Assembly (NCBI GenBank): GCA_009993605.1
Contig: JAACTB010000008.1
Location: 186,001-250,000, forward strand
Direction of reading: 5' to 3'
Length of the DNA stretch: 64,000 nt
From: Erythrobacter sp.
GTDB taxonomy: Bacteria; Pseudomonadota; Alphaproteobacteria; Sphingomonadales; Sphingomonadaceae
Position 1 is the stretch's first letter; every line of letters begins with the position of its first letter. Both the position numbers and the translations under genes were made by a program. The notes under the pieces were generated by a model. That model was given only the letters and a program-made list of their open reading frames with translations, made no database searches and had not been told where the DNA came from. Below, one piece after another: positions 29,937 through 40,178 of the stretch.

Positions 29937-30695
29937 ATGGGAAAACCCGGAACGATATATCTCGTAGGCGCGGGGCCCGGCGATGCCGACCTGCTGACCC
30001 TGCGCGCCGCGCGCCTGATCGAAACCGCCGACCTGATCGTGCATGACGGCCTGGTCGACGCGTCGATCCTCTCGCTCGCCCGATCCGATGCGCGGCTGGT
30101 CTCGGTCGCGAAACGCCGCGCGCACCACACCCTGCCCCAGGACGATATCAACGCTCTTCTAGTGCGCGAAGCGCGCGCGGGCCGCGATGTCGTGCGCCTC
30201 AAGGGCGGCGATCCCTTCGTCTTCGGACGCGGAGGCGAGGAAATGGAAGCGGCGCGCGCGGCCGGTATCCCGGTCGCGGTGGTGCCCGGCGTCAGCGCGG
30301 CGAACGGCGCGGCGGCGGCGGCGGGCATTGCCCTGACCCATCGTGATGCCTCCAGCATCGTCAGCTTCGTGGCCGGCCAGTGCAAGGGCCTGGCCGAACA
30401 GGATTGGGCGGGCCTCGCAGGCAAGGGCCGCACTCTCGTCATCTATATGGGTATCAAGACCGCGCCGCAGATCGCCGAAAAGCTGATGGCGGACGGGCTT
30501 GCCCCCGACATGCCCGTGGCCGTGATCGAGAATGGCGCGCGGCCCGATATGCGCGTGCTGCGCGCGCCGCTGGCCGGCTTGCCCGATCTGGTCGAGCGCG
30601 AGCAGGTCGTCAGCCCCGCTTTGATCGTCATCGGCGAGGTGACCGCGCGCGAGGACGTCGCAGTCGCCGCGCTCGCTGAGGAGGCCGCACGATGA
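29937..30695 (+). CDS. cobA: Uroporphyrinogen-III C-methyltransferase (SUMT)
   Basis: GTIYLVGAGPGDADLLTLRAARLIETADLIVHDGLV, VRLKGGDPFVFGRGGEE. Confidence 0.96.
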   Translation: MGKPGTIYLVGAGPGDADLLTLRAARLIETADLIVHDGLVDASILSLARSDARLVSVAKRRAHHTLPQDDINALLVREARAGRDVVRLKGGDPFVFGRGGEEMEAARAAGIPVAVVPGVSAANGAAAAAGIALTHRDASSIVSFVAGQCKGLAEQDWAGLAGKGRTLVIYMGIKTAPQIAEKLMADGLAPDMPVAVIENGARPDMRVLRAPLAGLPDLVEREQVVSPALIVIGEVTAREDVAVAALAEEAAR

Positions 30696-30988
30696 AGCTG
30701 CTTACGGGCAATGATCTCAAGACCGGTGCGGTGACCTGGTGGACTGGCAACGACTGGTCGATCCATGTCGAGGACGCGGTCGACGTCACCGGACAGGAAG
30801 ACGAAATCGCGCAGCGCGAGGAAGCCGCGCGCCGCGTCAACGTTCCCTATGCCATCGATGCCGAAATGCACGACGGCAGCCCCCGTCCGGCCCATATCAA
30901 GGACCGCGTCCGCGCGCTCGGCCCGACCGTGCGGCCCGACCTCACGCTCAAACCTGCCGATCCCGAAATCGGCCAGTGGGTGATCTGA
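30692..30988 (+). CDS. DUF2849-like small protein of the sulfite reductase operon
   Basis: MKLLTGNDLKTGAVTWWTGNDWSIHVEDA...; ATGA overlap with cobA; just upstream of cysI. Confidence 0.85.
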   Translation: MKLLTGNDLKTGAVTWWTGNDWSIHVEDAVDVTGQEDEIAQREEAARRVNVPYAIDAEMHDGSPRPAHIKDRVRALGPTVRPDLTLKPADPEIGQWVI

Positions 30989-32622
30989 TGTACGCTTATG
31001 ATCAATACGACCAGCAGATGGTCGATGCCCGTGTCGCCGAATTCCGCGACCAGGCCCGCCGCCGCCTCGAAGGCAAATTGTCCGAGGATCAGTTCAAGCC
31101 GCTGAGGCTGATGAACGGTCTGTATCTCCAGCTGCACGCCTATATGCTGCGCGTCGCCATTCCCTATGGCACGCTGTCGGGTGCGCAGATGCACACGCTT
31201 GCCGACATCGCGGAGAAATACGACCGCGGATACGGGCACTTCACCACGCGCCAGAACATCCAGTATAACTGGATCAAGCTGGAAGATGCCGCCGACATCC
31301 TGGCCGATCTCGCCAAGGTCGAAATGCACGCCATTCAGACCAGCGGGAACTGCATCCGCAATATCAGCTCCGATCATTTCGCAGGTGCCGCGGCGGACGA
31401 GGTGACCGATCCGCGACCGTACGCCGAATTGCTTCGCCAGTGGTCAAGCTTTCACCCCGAATTCAGCTATCTTCCGCGCAAGTTCAAGATCGCGGTGATC
31501 GCCAGCGAACAGGACCGCGCGGCGATGCGGCTGCACGACATCGGGATCAATATCGTCCGCAATTCCGACGGAGAACTGGGCGCGGCCTTCTATGTCGGTG
31601 GAGGCATGGGCCGCACGCCGATGATCGCGCCGCAGATCCGGGATTTCGTGCCGCTGGACCAGTTGGTGACCTATGCCGAGGCGTGCCTGCGCGTCTACAA
31701 TCGCTACGGCCGGCGCGACAACAAGTACAAGGCGCGGATCAAGATTCTCGTCCACGAACTGGGCGCGGAGGAATACACCCGTCAGGTCGAAGAGGAATTC
31801 CAGCACCTGCTCGATTCTGGCGTCGAGCCGCCCTTCGCTGAATTGGAGCGGATCAGGACCTTCTTCGCCGACCCCGCCTACGACGAGGCGGCGCCGGACG
31901 ATATCGACCGCTCCGACCCCGATTTCGCCCTCTGGGTCGATCGCAACACGGTCGCGCACAAGCAGGATGGCTACGTCTCCGCCGTCATCAGCCTGAAGCC
32001 CGTCGGCGGCATTCCGGGTGATGCCACCGCCGAACAGATGCGCGTGATGGCCGATCTCGCCACCCGCTACAGCTTCGACGAATTGCGCGTGATGCATACG
32101 CAGAACGTGGTGCTGCCGCATGTCCGCAAGGCCGATCTCAACGCGATCTGGACCGCGCTGGACGAAGCCGGGCTCGGCAGCCCCAATCTCGATACGATCG
32201 AGGACATCATCGCCTGTCCCGGCCTCGATTATTGCAGCCTGGCCAATGCGCGTTCGATACCGGTCGCGCAGAAGATCGCGCAGCGCTTCGCCGAAACGAA
32301 GAAGACCGCGACGCTCGGTCAGCTGAAGCTCAAGATTTCGGGCTGCATCAACGCCTGCGGCCACCATCACGCGGGCCATATCGGCATTCTCGGCGTCGAT
32401 CGTAAGGGCGTCGAGAATTACCAACTGTCGCTCGGCGGCAGCGAGGCGGAGGATGTGAGCCTCGCCAAGATCACCGGCCCCGGTTTCGACGAGGACGGGA
32501 TCGTGGACGCGGTCGAGACCGTGACCAGCGTCTATGAACGAGAACGCGAGGGCGAAGAACGCTTCCTCGACACCTATCGCCGCATCGGAATGGGCCCGTT
32601 CAAGGAGGCGCTTTATGGCTGA
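30988..32622 (+). CDS. cysI: Nitrite/sulfite reductase (hemoprotein beta-type)
   Basis: GYGHFTTRQNIQYNWIKL, TSGNCIRNI, CPGLDYCSLA, KISGCINACGHHHAGHIGILGVD siroheme/4Fe-4S motifs. Confidence 0.95.
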   Translation: MYAYDQYDQQMVDARVAEFRDQARRRLEGKLSEDQFKPLRLMNGLYLQLHAYMLRVAIPYGTLSGAQMHTLADIAEKYDRGYGHFTTRQNIQYNWIKLEDAADILADLAKVEMHAIQTSGNCIRNISSDHFAGAAADEVTDPRPYAELLRQWSSFHPEFSYLPRKFKIAVIASEQDRAAMRLHDIGINIVRNSDGELGAAFYVGGGMGRTPMIAPQIRDFVPLDQLVTYAEACLRVYNRYGRRDNKYKARIKILVHELGAEEYTRQVEEEFQHLLDSGVEPPFAELERIRTFFADPAYDEAAPDDIDRSDPDFALWVDRNTVAHKQDGYVSAVISLKPVGGIPGDATAEQMRVMADLATRYSFDELRVMHTQNVVLPHVRKADLNAIWTALDEAGLGSPNLDTIEDIIACPGLDYCSLANARSIPVAQKIAQRFAETKKTATLGQLKLKISGCINACGHHHAGHIGILGVDRKGVENYQLSLGGSEAEDVSLAKITGPGFDEDGIVDAVETVTSVYEREREGEERFLDTYRRIGMGPFKEALYG

Positions 32623-33094
32623 CCAGACACCCCCCGCCGAAGGCCGCGGCCCCGATACGGGTCCGGAATCGGACACCATGCTGCGCTATCGCGAGGACGA
32701 TCCGGTCGCGCATGCCGCCGTGACGGTCGATGCCTTCCTCGACCAGTCCAACGCCGCTGCCGTCCGCGTCGAGCCGGGCGACGATGCGCGCGAGCTGATC
32801 CCGCATCTCGAACGCCTCGACCTCGTAGAGGTCAATTTCCCGTCCTTCGGCGACGGGCGGGGCTACAGCTCGGCCCGGATCCTGCGCGAAGCGGGTTATG
32901 ATGGCGAATTGCGCGCGGTGGGCGATGTTCTCGTCGACCAGCTCGCTTATATGCGCCGCTGCGGGTTCGACGCTTTCGATCCCGATGCGCCGCTCGACGC
33001 CGAGGATGTCGAGGCCGCCTTCGCGCGCTGGCCCGAGGTCTATCAGAGCGCCGCCGATACGCGCACGCCGATCTGGAGCAAGAGGCACGCATGA
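32615..33094 (+). CDS. DUF934-like protein
   Basis: LERLDLVEVNFPSFGDGRGYSSARILREAGYDGELRAVGDVLVDQLAYMRRCGFDAF. Confidence 0.9.
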   Translation: MADQTPPAEGRGPDTGPESDTMLRYREDDPVAHAAVTVDAFLDQSNAAAVRVEPGDDARELIPHLERLDLVEVNFPSFGDGRGYSSARILREAGYDGELRAVGDVLVDQLAYMRRCGFDAFDPDAPLDAEDVEAAFARWPEVYQSAADTRTPIWSKRHA

Positions 33095-33846
33095 GCGAGA
33101 TGCGTGCCATAGACCGGCTCGACACGCGGCCGCGCTTCACCGATCACGACGCGATCCGCCTCAACCGGATGTTTCGCGGCGCGGAGACGGAGGAATGGCT
33201 GCGCGCCGTATTGGAAGGATCGCTGGCGGGCGATGTTGCCATGGTGTCGAGCTTCGGAGCGGAGAGCGCGGCGCTGCTTCATCTCGTCTCGCGCATTGAT
33301 CCGAGCGTGGCGGTGCTGTTCCTCGACACGGGCAAGCATTTCCCCGAAACGCTCGCCTATCGTGACGAATTGGCCGAGCGGTTCGGGTTGAACCTCGTCA
33401 ATCTCTATCCCGACCTCGCCGATCTCAAGGCGCGGGACGAAACCGGTCTCCGGTGGTCCTACGATCCCGATGGCTGCTGCGATATCCGCAAGGTGCGCCC
33501 GCTCGAAACGGCGATGGCGGGGTACGATGCCAGCTTCACGGGGCGCAAGGCGTTCCAGTCCGCGACCCGCGCCAATCTGCCGCGCTTCGAAATCGACACT
33601 TCGGACGCGCAGGGGCGGCTGAAGATCAATCCGCTGATCGATTGGGATGCGGACCGGATCGCTGCCTATTTCGAGGAACACGACCTGCCCCGCCATCCTC
33701 TGGTCGAGCGCGGCTTCCCCTCAATCGGCTGTTCCCCCTGCACTCGTCAGGTTGCCGAAGGCGAAGACTCGCGTGCTGGCCGCTGGTCGGGTTGGGACAA
33801 GGTGGAATGCGGCATCCACCGCCCGGGCGAAGAGCCCTTCCTGTAA
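33091..33846 (+). CDS. cysH: Phosphoadenylyl-sulfate/adenylyl-sulfate reductase
   Basis: VSSFGAESAALLHLVSRID, DTGKHFPETLAYRDEL, GWDKVECGIH C-terminal motif. Confidence 0.95.
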   Translation: MSEMRAIDRLDTRPRFTDHDAIRLNRMFRGAETEEWLRAVLEGSLAGDVAMVSSFGAESAALLHLVSRIDPSVAVLFLDTGKHFPETLAYRDELAERFGLNLVNLYPDLADLKARDETGLRWSYDPDGCCDIRKVRPLETAMAGYDASFTGRKAFQSATRANLPRFEIDTSDAQGRLKINPLIDWDADRIAAYFEEHDLPRHPLVERGFPSIGCSPCTRQVAEGEDSRAGRWSGWDKVECGIHRPGEEPFL

Positions 33847-33867
33847 TCACAGGCTTTCGCCGCTGGG

Positions 33868-34770
33868 TCAGAGCCAGCCTTGCGCGCGATACCAGTCGGC
33901 GGTCTGTCGCAGCCCGTCCAGCCCGCTGATCCTTGGCTTCCAGATCTCGACCGGCACCGCCCGCGCCGGATCGCAGACCCAGTCGGGATGCGCCATGTAG
34001 CCTGCGCGGTCGGGGGTCAGCTTGGCTTCGTCTCCGCGCAGCGCCCGGTCGGCCTTTGCGGCCAGACGGAGCAGCGGTGCGGGCAGATGCGGAGCGAGAA
34101 CGCGCTTGCCCATCGCACGCCCGATCAGCTTTGCAAGTTCGGCATGTTCGTAACCGTTCGGGTGGCCGTCATCGAGTTCGACGATCTCACCCGATCCGGC
34201 TTGCGCAGCGAGCGCGAGCAGGCATTCGGCAAGATCGTCGACATGGATAATCGACGTGCGGCCTCTTGGCGGCACCGGCACCACGCCGAACCGCGCGGCG
34301 CGGAACAGTTCGAGCATGTCGGAATCGCGCCGGCCATAGACCGCCGGGGGACGCACGATCGTCCAGTCGAGCCCGCTCGCCCCGACCCATTTTTCCGCCT
34401 CGGCTTTTGACGCACCATAACGCGACAGTTCGGGCTTTCGTGCGGAGAGCGAACTGACGAAGACGAAGCGCCGCACGCCCGCATCCTGGCAGGCGCGAAG
34501 CAGATTGCGCGTTCCGACGACGTTGGCGTCGTGAAAATCCGCCGGATCGGGCGCATTGGTGAGGCCCGCGATATGGATCACAGTCTCCGCCCCCTCGATC
34601 AGGCGATCCAGCGAGGGCCGGTCGGACAGCGCGCCCTCGACCCAGGTCACGCCACTACGCGGTTCCTGCGCCCTGCGGGTCAGCGCCCTGATCGCGATCC
34701 CCTGCCGGTTCGCCGCATCGAGAACGGCCTGCCCGACGAACCCGGTCGCCCCGGTGATCGCTACGCTCAT
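33868..34770 (-). CDS. NAD-dependent epimerase/dehydratase (extended SDR)
   Basis: VAITGATGFVGQAVLDAA, YGASKAEAE. Confidence 0.9.
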   Translation of the reverse strand: MSVAITGATGFVGQAVLDAANRQGIAIRALTRRAQEPRSGVTWVEGALSDRPSLDRLIEGAETVIHIAGLTNAPDPADFHDANVVGTRNLLRACQDAGVRRFVFVSSLSARKPELSRYGASKAEAEKWVGASGLDWTIVRPPAVYGRRDSDMLELFRAARFGVVPVPPRGRTSIIHVDDLAECLLALAAQAGSGEIVELDDGHPNGYEHAELAKLIGRAMGKRVLAPHLPAPLLRLAAKADRALRGDEAKLTPDRAGYMAHPDWVCDPARAVPVEIWKPRISGLDGLRQTADWYRAQGWL

Positions 34771-35885
34771 TCGCGCACCATGTGGTCGCGATGGACCACG
34801 GCGGCGCGGGGCGCGTAGCCGAGCTTTTCGGCCTGTCCCTCTTCGCGCAGGCCCAGGATCAGGCGGCATTCGCTGCTGGCATATTCGACCAGGCCCTGGC
34901 CCAATCGCTCGCCACGCGGGCCGAAGATCGCCACGAGGTCGCCGCGCTGGAAGTCTCCCTCGACCTCGGTCAGCCCAGCCGCCAGCAGGCTAGCCCCGTC
35001 TTTCAGGGCAGCGACGCAGCCCTCGTCGACGGTCAATACGCCCGCAGGCGACAGGCGGCCCGACAGCCACGCCTTGCGCGCCCCTTCGGCCCCTTGGGGC
35101 ACGAACAGGGTTCCGATCCCCTGGTCGAGCGCGCGCGCCAAGGGGCGTTCCTGCGTCCCGTTTATAATCGCGAGCGCAATCCCGGCGCGCTCCGCGATGC
35201 GGGCGGCCTGCAATTTCGCCGTCATGCCTCCGCTGCCGAGGCCGGAGGACGATCCCTCGCCCGCCATCGCGAAAATCTCCGGCGTCACGCCATCGACGCG
35301 ATTCACCAGCACCGCCCCCGGCTCGCGCGGATCGCGATCGTAAAGGCCGTCGACATCGGACAGCAGCACCACCGCCTCCGCGCCCGCCGCCTGCGCCACG
35401 CGCGCGGCGAGCCGGTCGTTATCGCCGAAGCGGATTTCTTCCGTGGCGACGCTGTCGTTTTCGTTGACCACCGGCACCACGCCCATTTCGAGCAACCGGC
35501 CCAAGGTGGCGGCAGCGTTGAGATAGCGGCGCCGATCTTCCAGATCGCCAAGCGTCACGAGCATCTGCGCGGCGGTGATCTGGTGCGGCTCGAACGCATC
35601 GGCCCAGAGACGCGCCAGGGCGACCTGCCCGACCGAGGCCGACGCCTGCGCATCCGCCAGACTGCCGCGCCCGCCCTTCGCCAGCCCCAGTCGCGCCGCG
35701 CCAAGCGCGATCGCGCCGGACGACACGACGATCACTTCGCTGGTCTTGCGCAGCTCCGCGATTTCCGCGGCGAGCGTCGCCAGCCAATCCGTGCGCGGCT
35801 GTCCGCGCTCGACCAGAAGGGCCGATCCGATCTTGATCACGATGCGCCTGGCGTTGCGCAATTGGGAAAGCTGTTCGATTGCCAT
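34767..35885 (-). CDS. proB: Glutamate 5-kinase (with C-terminal PUA domain)
   Basis: RIVIKIGSALLV, VSSGAIALGAARLGL, NENDSVATEEIRFGDNDRLAARVA. Confidence 0.96.
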   Translation of the reverse strand: MAIEQLSQLRNARRIVIKIGSALLVERGQPRTDWLATLAAEIAELRKTSEVIVVSSGAIALGAARLGLAKGGRGSLADAQASASVGQVALARLWADAFEPHQITAAQMLVTLGDLEDRRRYLNAAATLGRLLEMGVVPVVNENDSVATEEIRFGDNDRLAARVAQAAGAEAVVLLSDVDGLYDRDPREPGAVLVNRVDGVTPEIFAMAGEGSSSGLGSGGMTAKLQAARIAERAGIALAIINGTQERPLARALDQGIGTLFVPQGAEGARKAWLSGRLSPAGVLTVDEGCVAALKDGASLLAAGLTEVEGDFQRGDLVAIFGPRGERLGQGLVEYASSECRLILGLREEGQAEKLGYAPRAAVVHRDHMVRE

Positions 35886-35928
35886 GCAGCCCGCGGTCAT
35901 GTCCTCTCGGCAGCGTGCCGAATATCCT

Positions 35929-37290
<1,362 letters not shown>

Positions 37291-37295
37291 TTACC

Positions 37296-37371
<76 letters not shown>

Positions 37372-37455
37372 GTTCCAGGTCGATCGCCGGGCGAAAAGCT
37401 GACTCGCCGCCCGGCGGAGCGCGCGCTTTAGCGAAAGGCGCGCGCGGTGCAAAGC

Positions 37456-38394
37456 CTAATTCGCCGAACCCGTCACCTGAGCCGTCCCCTGCGGCGTGTC
37501 GTCTTCGCCCGCATCATTGGGGATCGGCTGGACGACCGGCTGCGACGTGCGCGTTTCGTCCACCGGGACGACCGGGATCGGTGCGCCGGTATCGGGATCG
37601 ATGACCTTGGTCTGTTCGGCGGCGGGAGTGGACAAGGTCTCCCCCACACCGTCGAAGGTGATCACCGGCGCGCGCGCGGCGCGGGCCTGCTGCACGGCGA
37701 CATAGCCGGGCTGCGACTGGCCGTAGCGCTCACCATACTGGGCGTCCCAGGCAGCCGATTCGCGCTCGTAGACTTCGTAGGCGGCGAAGAACGTGTCGAA
37801 GGGCTGTTCGAAGAGGGAGAAATTCGCCGCCGCGAAGCCTTCGGCATCCATATCCGTCGTCGCCAGCGCACGGTTCGAGATATCGAGCGCGGTTTGGCAG
37901 AAATTGGCCCGCGCGGGAGGGAGGGCGAAGAAATTGTAGACCGAGGTCATCTGCGTCTCGCGCGCCATGATCGCTTCGCGCCGGTCGCGGAATTCCTTGC
38001 GATATTCTGCGTCGATGCGGTCGTTGACGCGCTTCAGGTCGCGCGCATTGTCCTGGATGTAGGCGCTGTAGCCCTGAAGGATCGGTTCGTAGCGCGGCCC
38101 GAGGCAGTTCAGCGCCGCAACGTTCCAGGCGGACCGGAAATGCCAGGTCCGCTCGTCATCGGTCAGATTGCGGTTCACCGTCTGGCGCTGCCCAAGCACG
38201 TCCGTGCCGGGAATCTCCATGACATAGGCCGCGCCCCCGGGCGGCAGGGGCCGCAAAGGAATTACCTCGACCGGGGGAGGCGGCGGCGGCGGAGGCGGCG
38301 GCGGAGGCGGTTCCGGCGTGGCGCAGGCGGCGAGGCCGGCGACACCGGCCGTCATCAAGACAAAGCGTAGCTGCGATTTGGTTGCGTGGCGCAT
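37456..38394 (-). CDS. Lipoprotein with 13-residue polyproline tract
   Basis: LMTAGVAGLAACATPEPPPPPPPPPPPPPVEVIPLRPLP... lipobox LAAC. Confidence 0.8.
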   Translation of the reverse strand: MRHATKSQLRFVLMTAGVAGLAACATPEPPPPPPPPPPPPPVEVIPLRPLPPGGAAYVMEIPGTDVLGQRQTVNRNLTDDERTWHFRSAWNVAALNCLGPRYEPILQGYSAYIQDNARDLKRVNDRIDAEYRKEFRDRREAIMARETQMTSVYNFFALPPARANFCQTALDISNRALATTDMDAEGFAAANFSLFEQPFDTFFAAYEVYERESAAWDAQYGERYGQSQPGYVAVQQARAARAPVITFDGVGETLSTPAAEQTKVIDPDTGAPIPVVPVDETRTSQPVVQPIPNDAGEDDTPQGTAQVTGSAN

Positions 38395-38496
38395 AGCCAG
38401 GCGTCCCTCCCGTTTGAAATACTCGTGAGCCCAGCCTGTTGCGCGTTCCGATTGAACGCGGGCTGAAGCCGATAGCGGTACAAGCGGTTGAGGATA

Positions 38497-38532
38497 AAGA
38501 AAATGCCCGGAACGCACGATGCGCTCCGGGCA
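38497..38532 (-). terminator. Rho-independent terminator downstream of the BI-1 gene
   Basis: Minus strand TGCCCGGAgCGCA-tcg-TGCGtTCCGGGCA followed by TTTTCTT. Confidence 0.85.
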
Positions 38533-38599
38533 CGATGAACTGAGTCCTGTGTGCGACAGTCCGCTTCCACCATCGGAAGCAGCGAACCGTCCCGGAAAC

Positions 38600-39343
38600 C
38601 TATTCGCGGTTGCCCATGAATTGCAGCAGGAACATGAACATGTTGATGAAGTCGAGATAGAGGCTCAGCGCACCCATGATCACGGCCTTGCCGATGAATT
38701 CGGTGCCGCGAAGATACTCGTATTCCCGCTTCAGGCGCTGTGTGTCGTAGGCGGTGAGGCCCGCGAAGATCAGCACGCCGAGGAAGCTGATCGCCAGTCC
38801 CAGAGTGCTCGACCCGAGGAACATGTTGATGACCATCGCGATGATCAGGCCGATCACGCCCATGACGAGGAACGTGCCCATGCCGGACAGGTCCTTCTTG
38901 GTCGTGTAGCCGAACAGGCTGAGGCCCGCGAACGCGCCCGCCGTCGCGAAGAAGGTCGCCGCGATCGATTCGCCCGTGAAGCGCAGGAAGATCGTGGACA
39001 GGGACAGGCCCATGACGGTCGCGAAGGCCCAGAACAGGATCTGCAAGGTCCCGCGGCTCATCTTGTTCAGGCCGAAGCTCATCGCCATCACGAAGGCCAA
39101 CGGCGAAAGCGCTACAATCCACATCAGCGGCCCGCTGGCGAAGTTCACCGCCAGGCCGGACTGGTAGGTCAGCATCGCGACGATGCCGGTGAGCAGCACA
39201 CCGCTCGCCATGTAATTGTAGATGGACAGCATGTGCGAGCGCAGGCCCGCATCAAACGTTTCGCGACGGGCCACGGCATCGCCAGCGCGCGGAACCGAGC
39301 TGAAGCCCGTCTGCCGTCGTCCGGTGTCGTTCCAATCGGCCAT
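38600..39343 (-). CDS. Bax inhibitor-1 / YccA family membrane protein
   Basis: Seven-TM pattern; ...FLGVLIFAGLTAYDTQRLKREY motif. Confidence 0.93.
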   Translation of the reverse strand: MADWNDTGRRQTGFSSVPRAGDAVARRETFDAGLRSHMLSIYNYMASGVLLTGIVAMLTYQSGLAVNFASGPLMWIVALSPLAFVMAMSFGLNKMSRGTLQILFWAFATVMGLSLSTIFLRFTGESIAATFFATAGAFAGLSLFGYTTKKDLSGMGTFLVMGVIGLIIAMVINMFLGSSTLGLAISFLGVLIFAGLTAYDTQRLKREYEYLRGTEFIGKAVIMGALSLYLDFINMFMFLLQFMGNRE

Positions 39344-39403
39344 TTTGATCTCTCTCCTTGATGCGATGGCTGCGCCCGATGCGCTCTCTCGCGAATACCG
39401 GCA

Positions 39404-39432
39404 ATATCGGGGTCCCGGGCCCGAATTTCAAG
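39404..39432 (-). promoter_or_regulatory. Candidate RpoH (sigma32) promoter for the BI-1 gene
   Basis: Minus strand CTTGAAA - 14 nt - CCCGATAT versus E. coli consensus CTTGAAA-N11-16-CCCCATNT. Confidence 0.6.
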
Positions 39433-39506
39433 TAAAACCGGACCATTTGCGGGGCGTTTTGGTTAACGCCGCCACGTCGAATTGCGCCGGCGCAAGTCGA
39501 AATCGG

Positions 39507-40007
39507 TCAGGCCTCCCCGGCGGGATCGACCATCGCGGCTTCCAACGCCTCTGCCGGCGACTTTCCACCCCACAAGACGAACTGGAAGGCGGGATAGAAG
39601 CGATCGCATTCCTCCACCGCGATTTCGACGAGCGCCTGCGCCTGCGAGAGACCCAGCGTGCCGTCGTCGCCCAGCATGGTGGCGTTGCGATACAGGAGGA
39701 CGCCGCCATTCGACCAGATATCGAAATGGCCGAGCCATAGCTGCTCGTTGATCGTGCCGAGCAGTTCGTAGGCGGCCGCCAGCTTGTCATCCGGGACGCG
39801 CACTTCGGGCAGGCACAGGATCTGAAGCACGCAATCGTCGGCGCGCCAGATGCCCTTCACCTGATATTTCGCCCAGCTTCCGCGCACCTCGCCGCTGACC
39901 TCGTGGCCACGGACCGAACACGGCCAGCCACGCGCTTCGAACAGCGCCGCCAGCATGTCGACCGGCGCCGCATCATCGTCGTTCGCGAAATCCTCAACCG
40001 CCCTCAT
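39507..40007 (-). CDS. YbjN domain-containing protein
   Basis: MLAALFEARGWPCSVRGHEVSGEVRGSWAKYQVKGIWRADDCVLQILC..., RNATMLGDDGTLGLSQAQALVEIAVEECDRFYPAFQFVLWG. Confidence 0.85.
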   Translation of the reverse strand: MRAVEDFANDDDAAPVDMLAALFEARGWPCSVRGHEVSGEVRGSWAKYQVKGIWRADDCVLQILCLPEVRVPDDKLAAAYELLGTINEQLWLGHFDIWSNGGVLLYRNATMLGDDGTLGLSQAQALVEIAVEECDRFYPAFQFVLWGGKSPAEALEAAMVDPAGEA

Positions 40008-40178
40008 CGACCCGATCCCATCCTTTGCATTCGGTCTCAATGCCGAAGCCGCGGGGCGATTGGCAATCGGCCCCCTCGCCACTGCTGGGGAGAACCGGGG
40101 TTCCCGCCGAAACGCCTGTGCAAACGCTGTGCACAAGCGTTGCGAGTGCTTGGAAACGGACCGGGAAGAACTCGCGCG

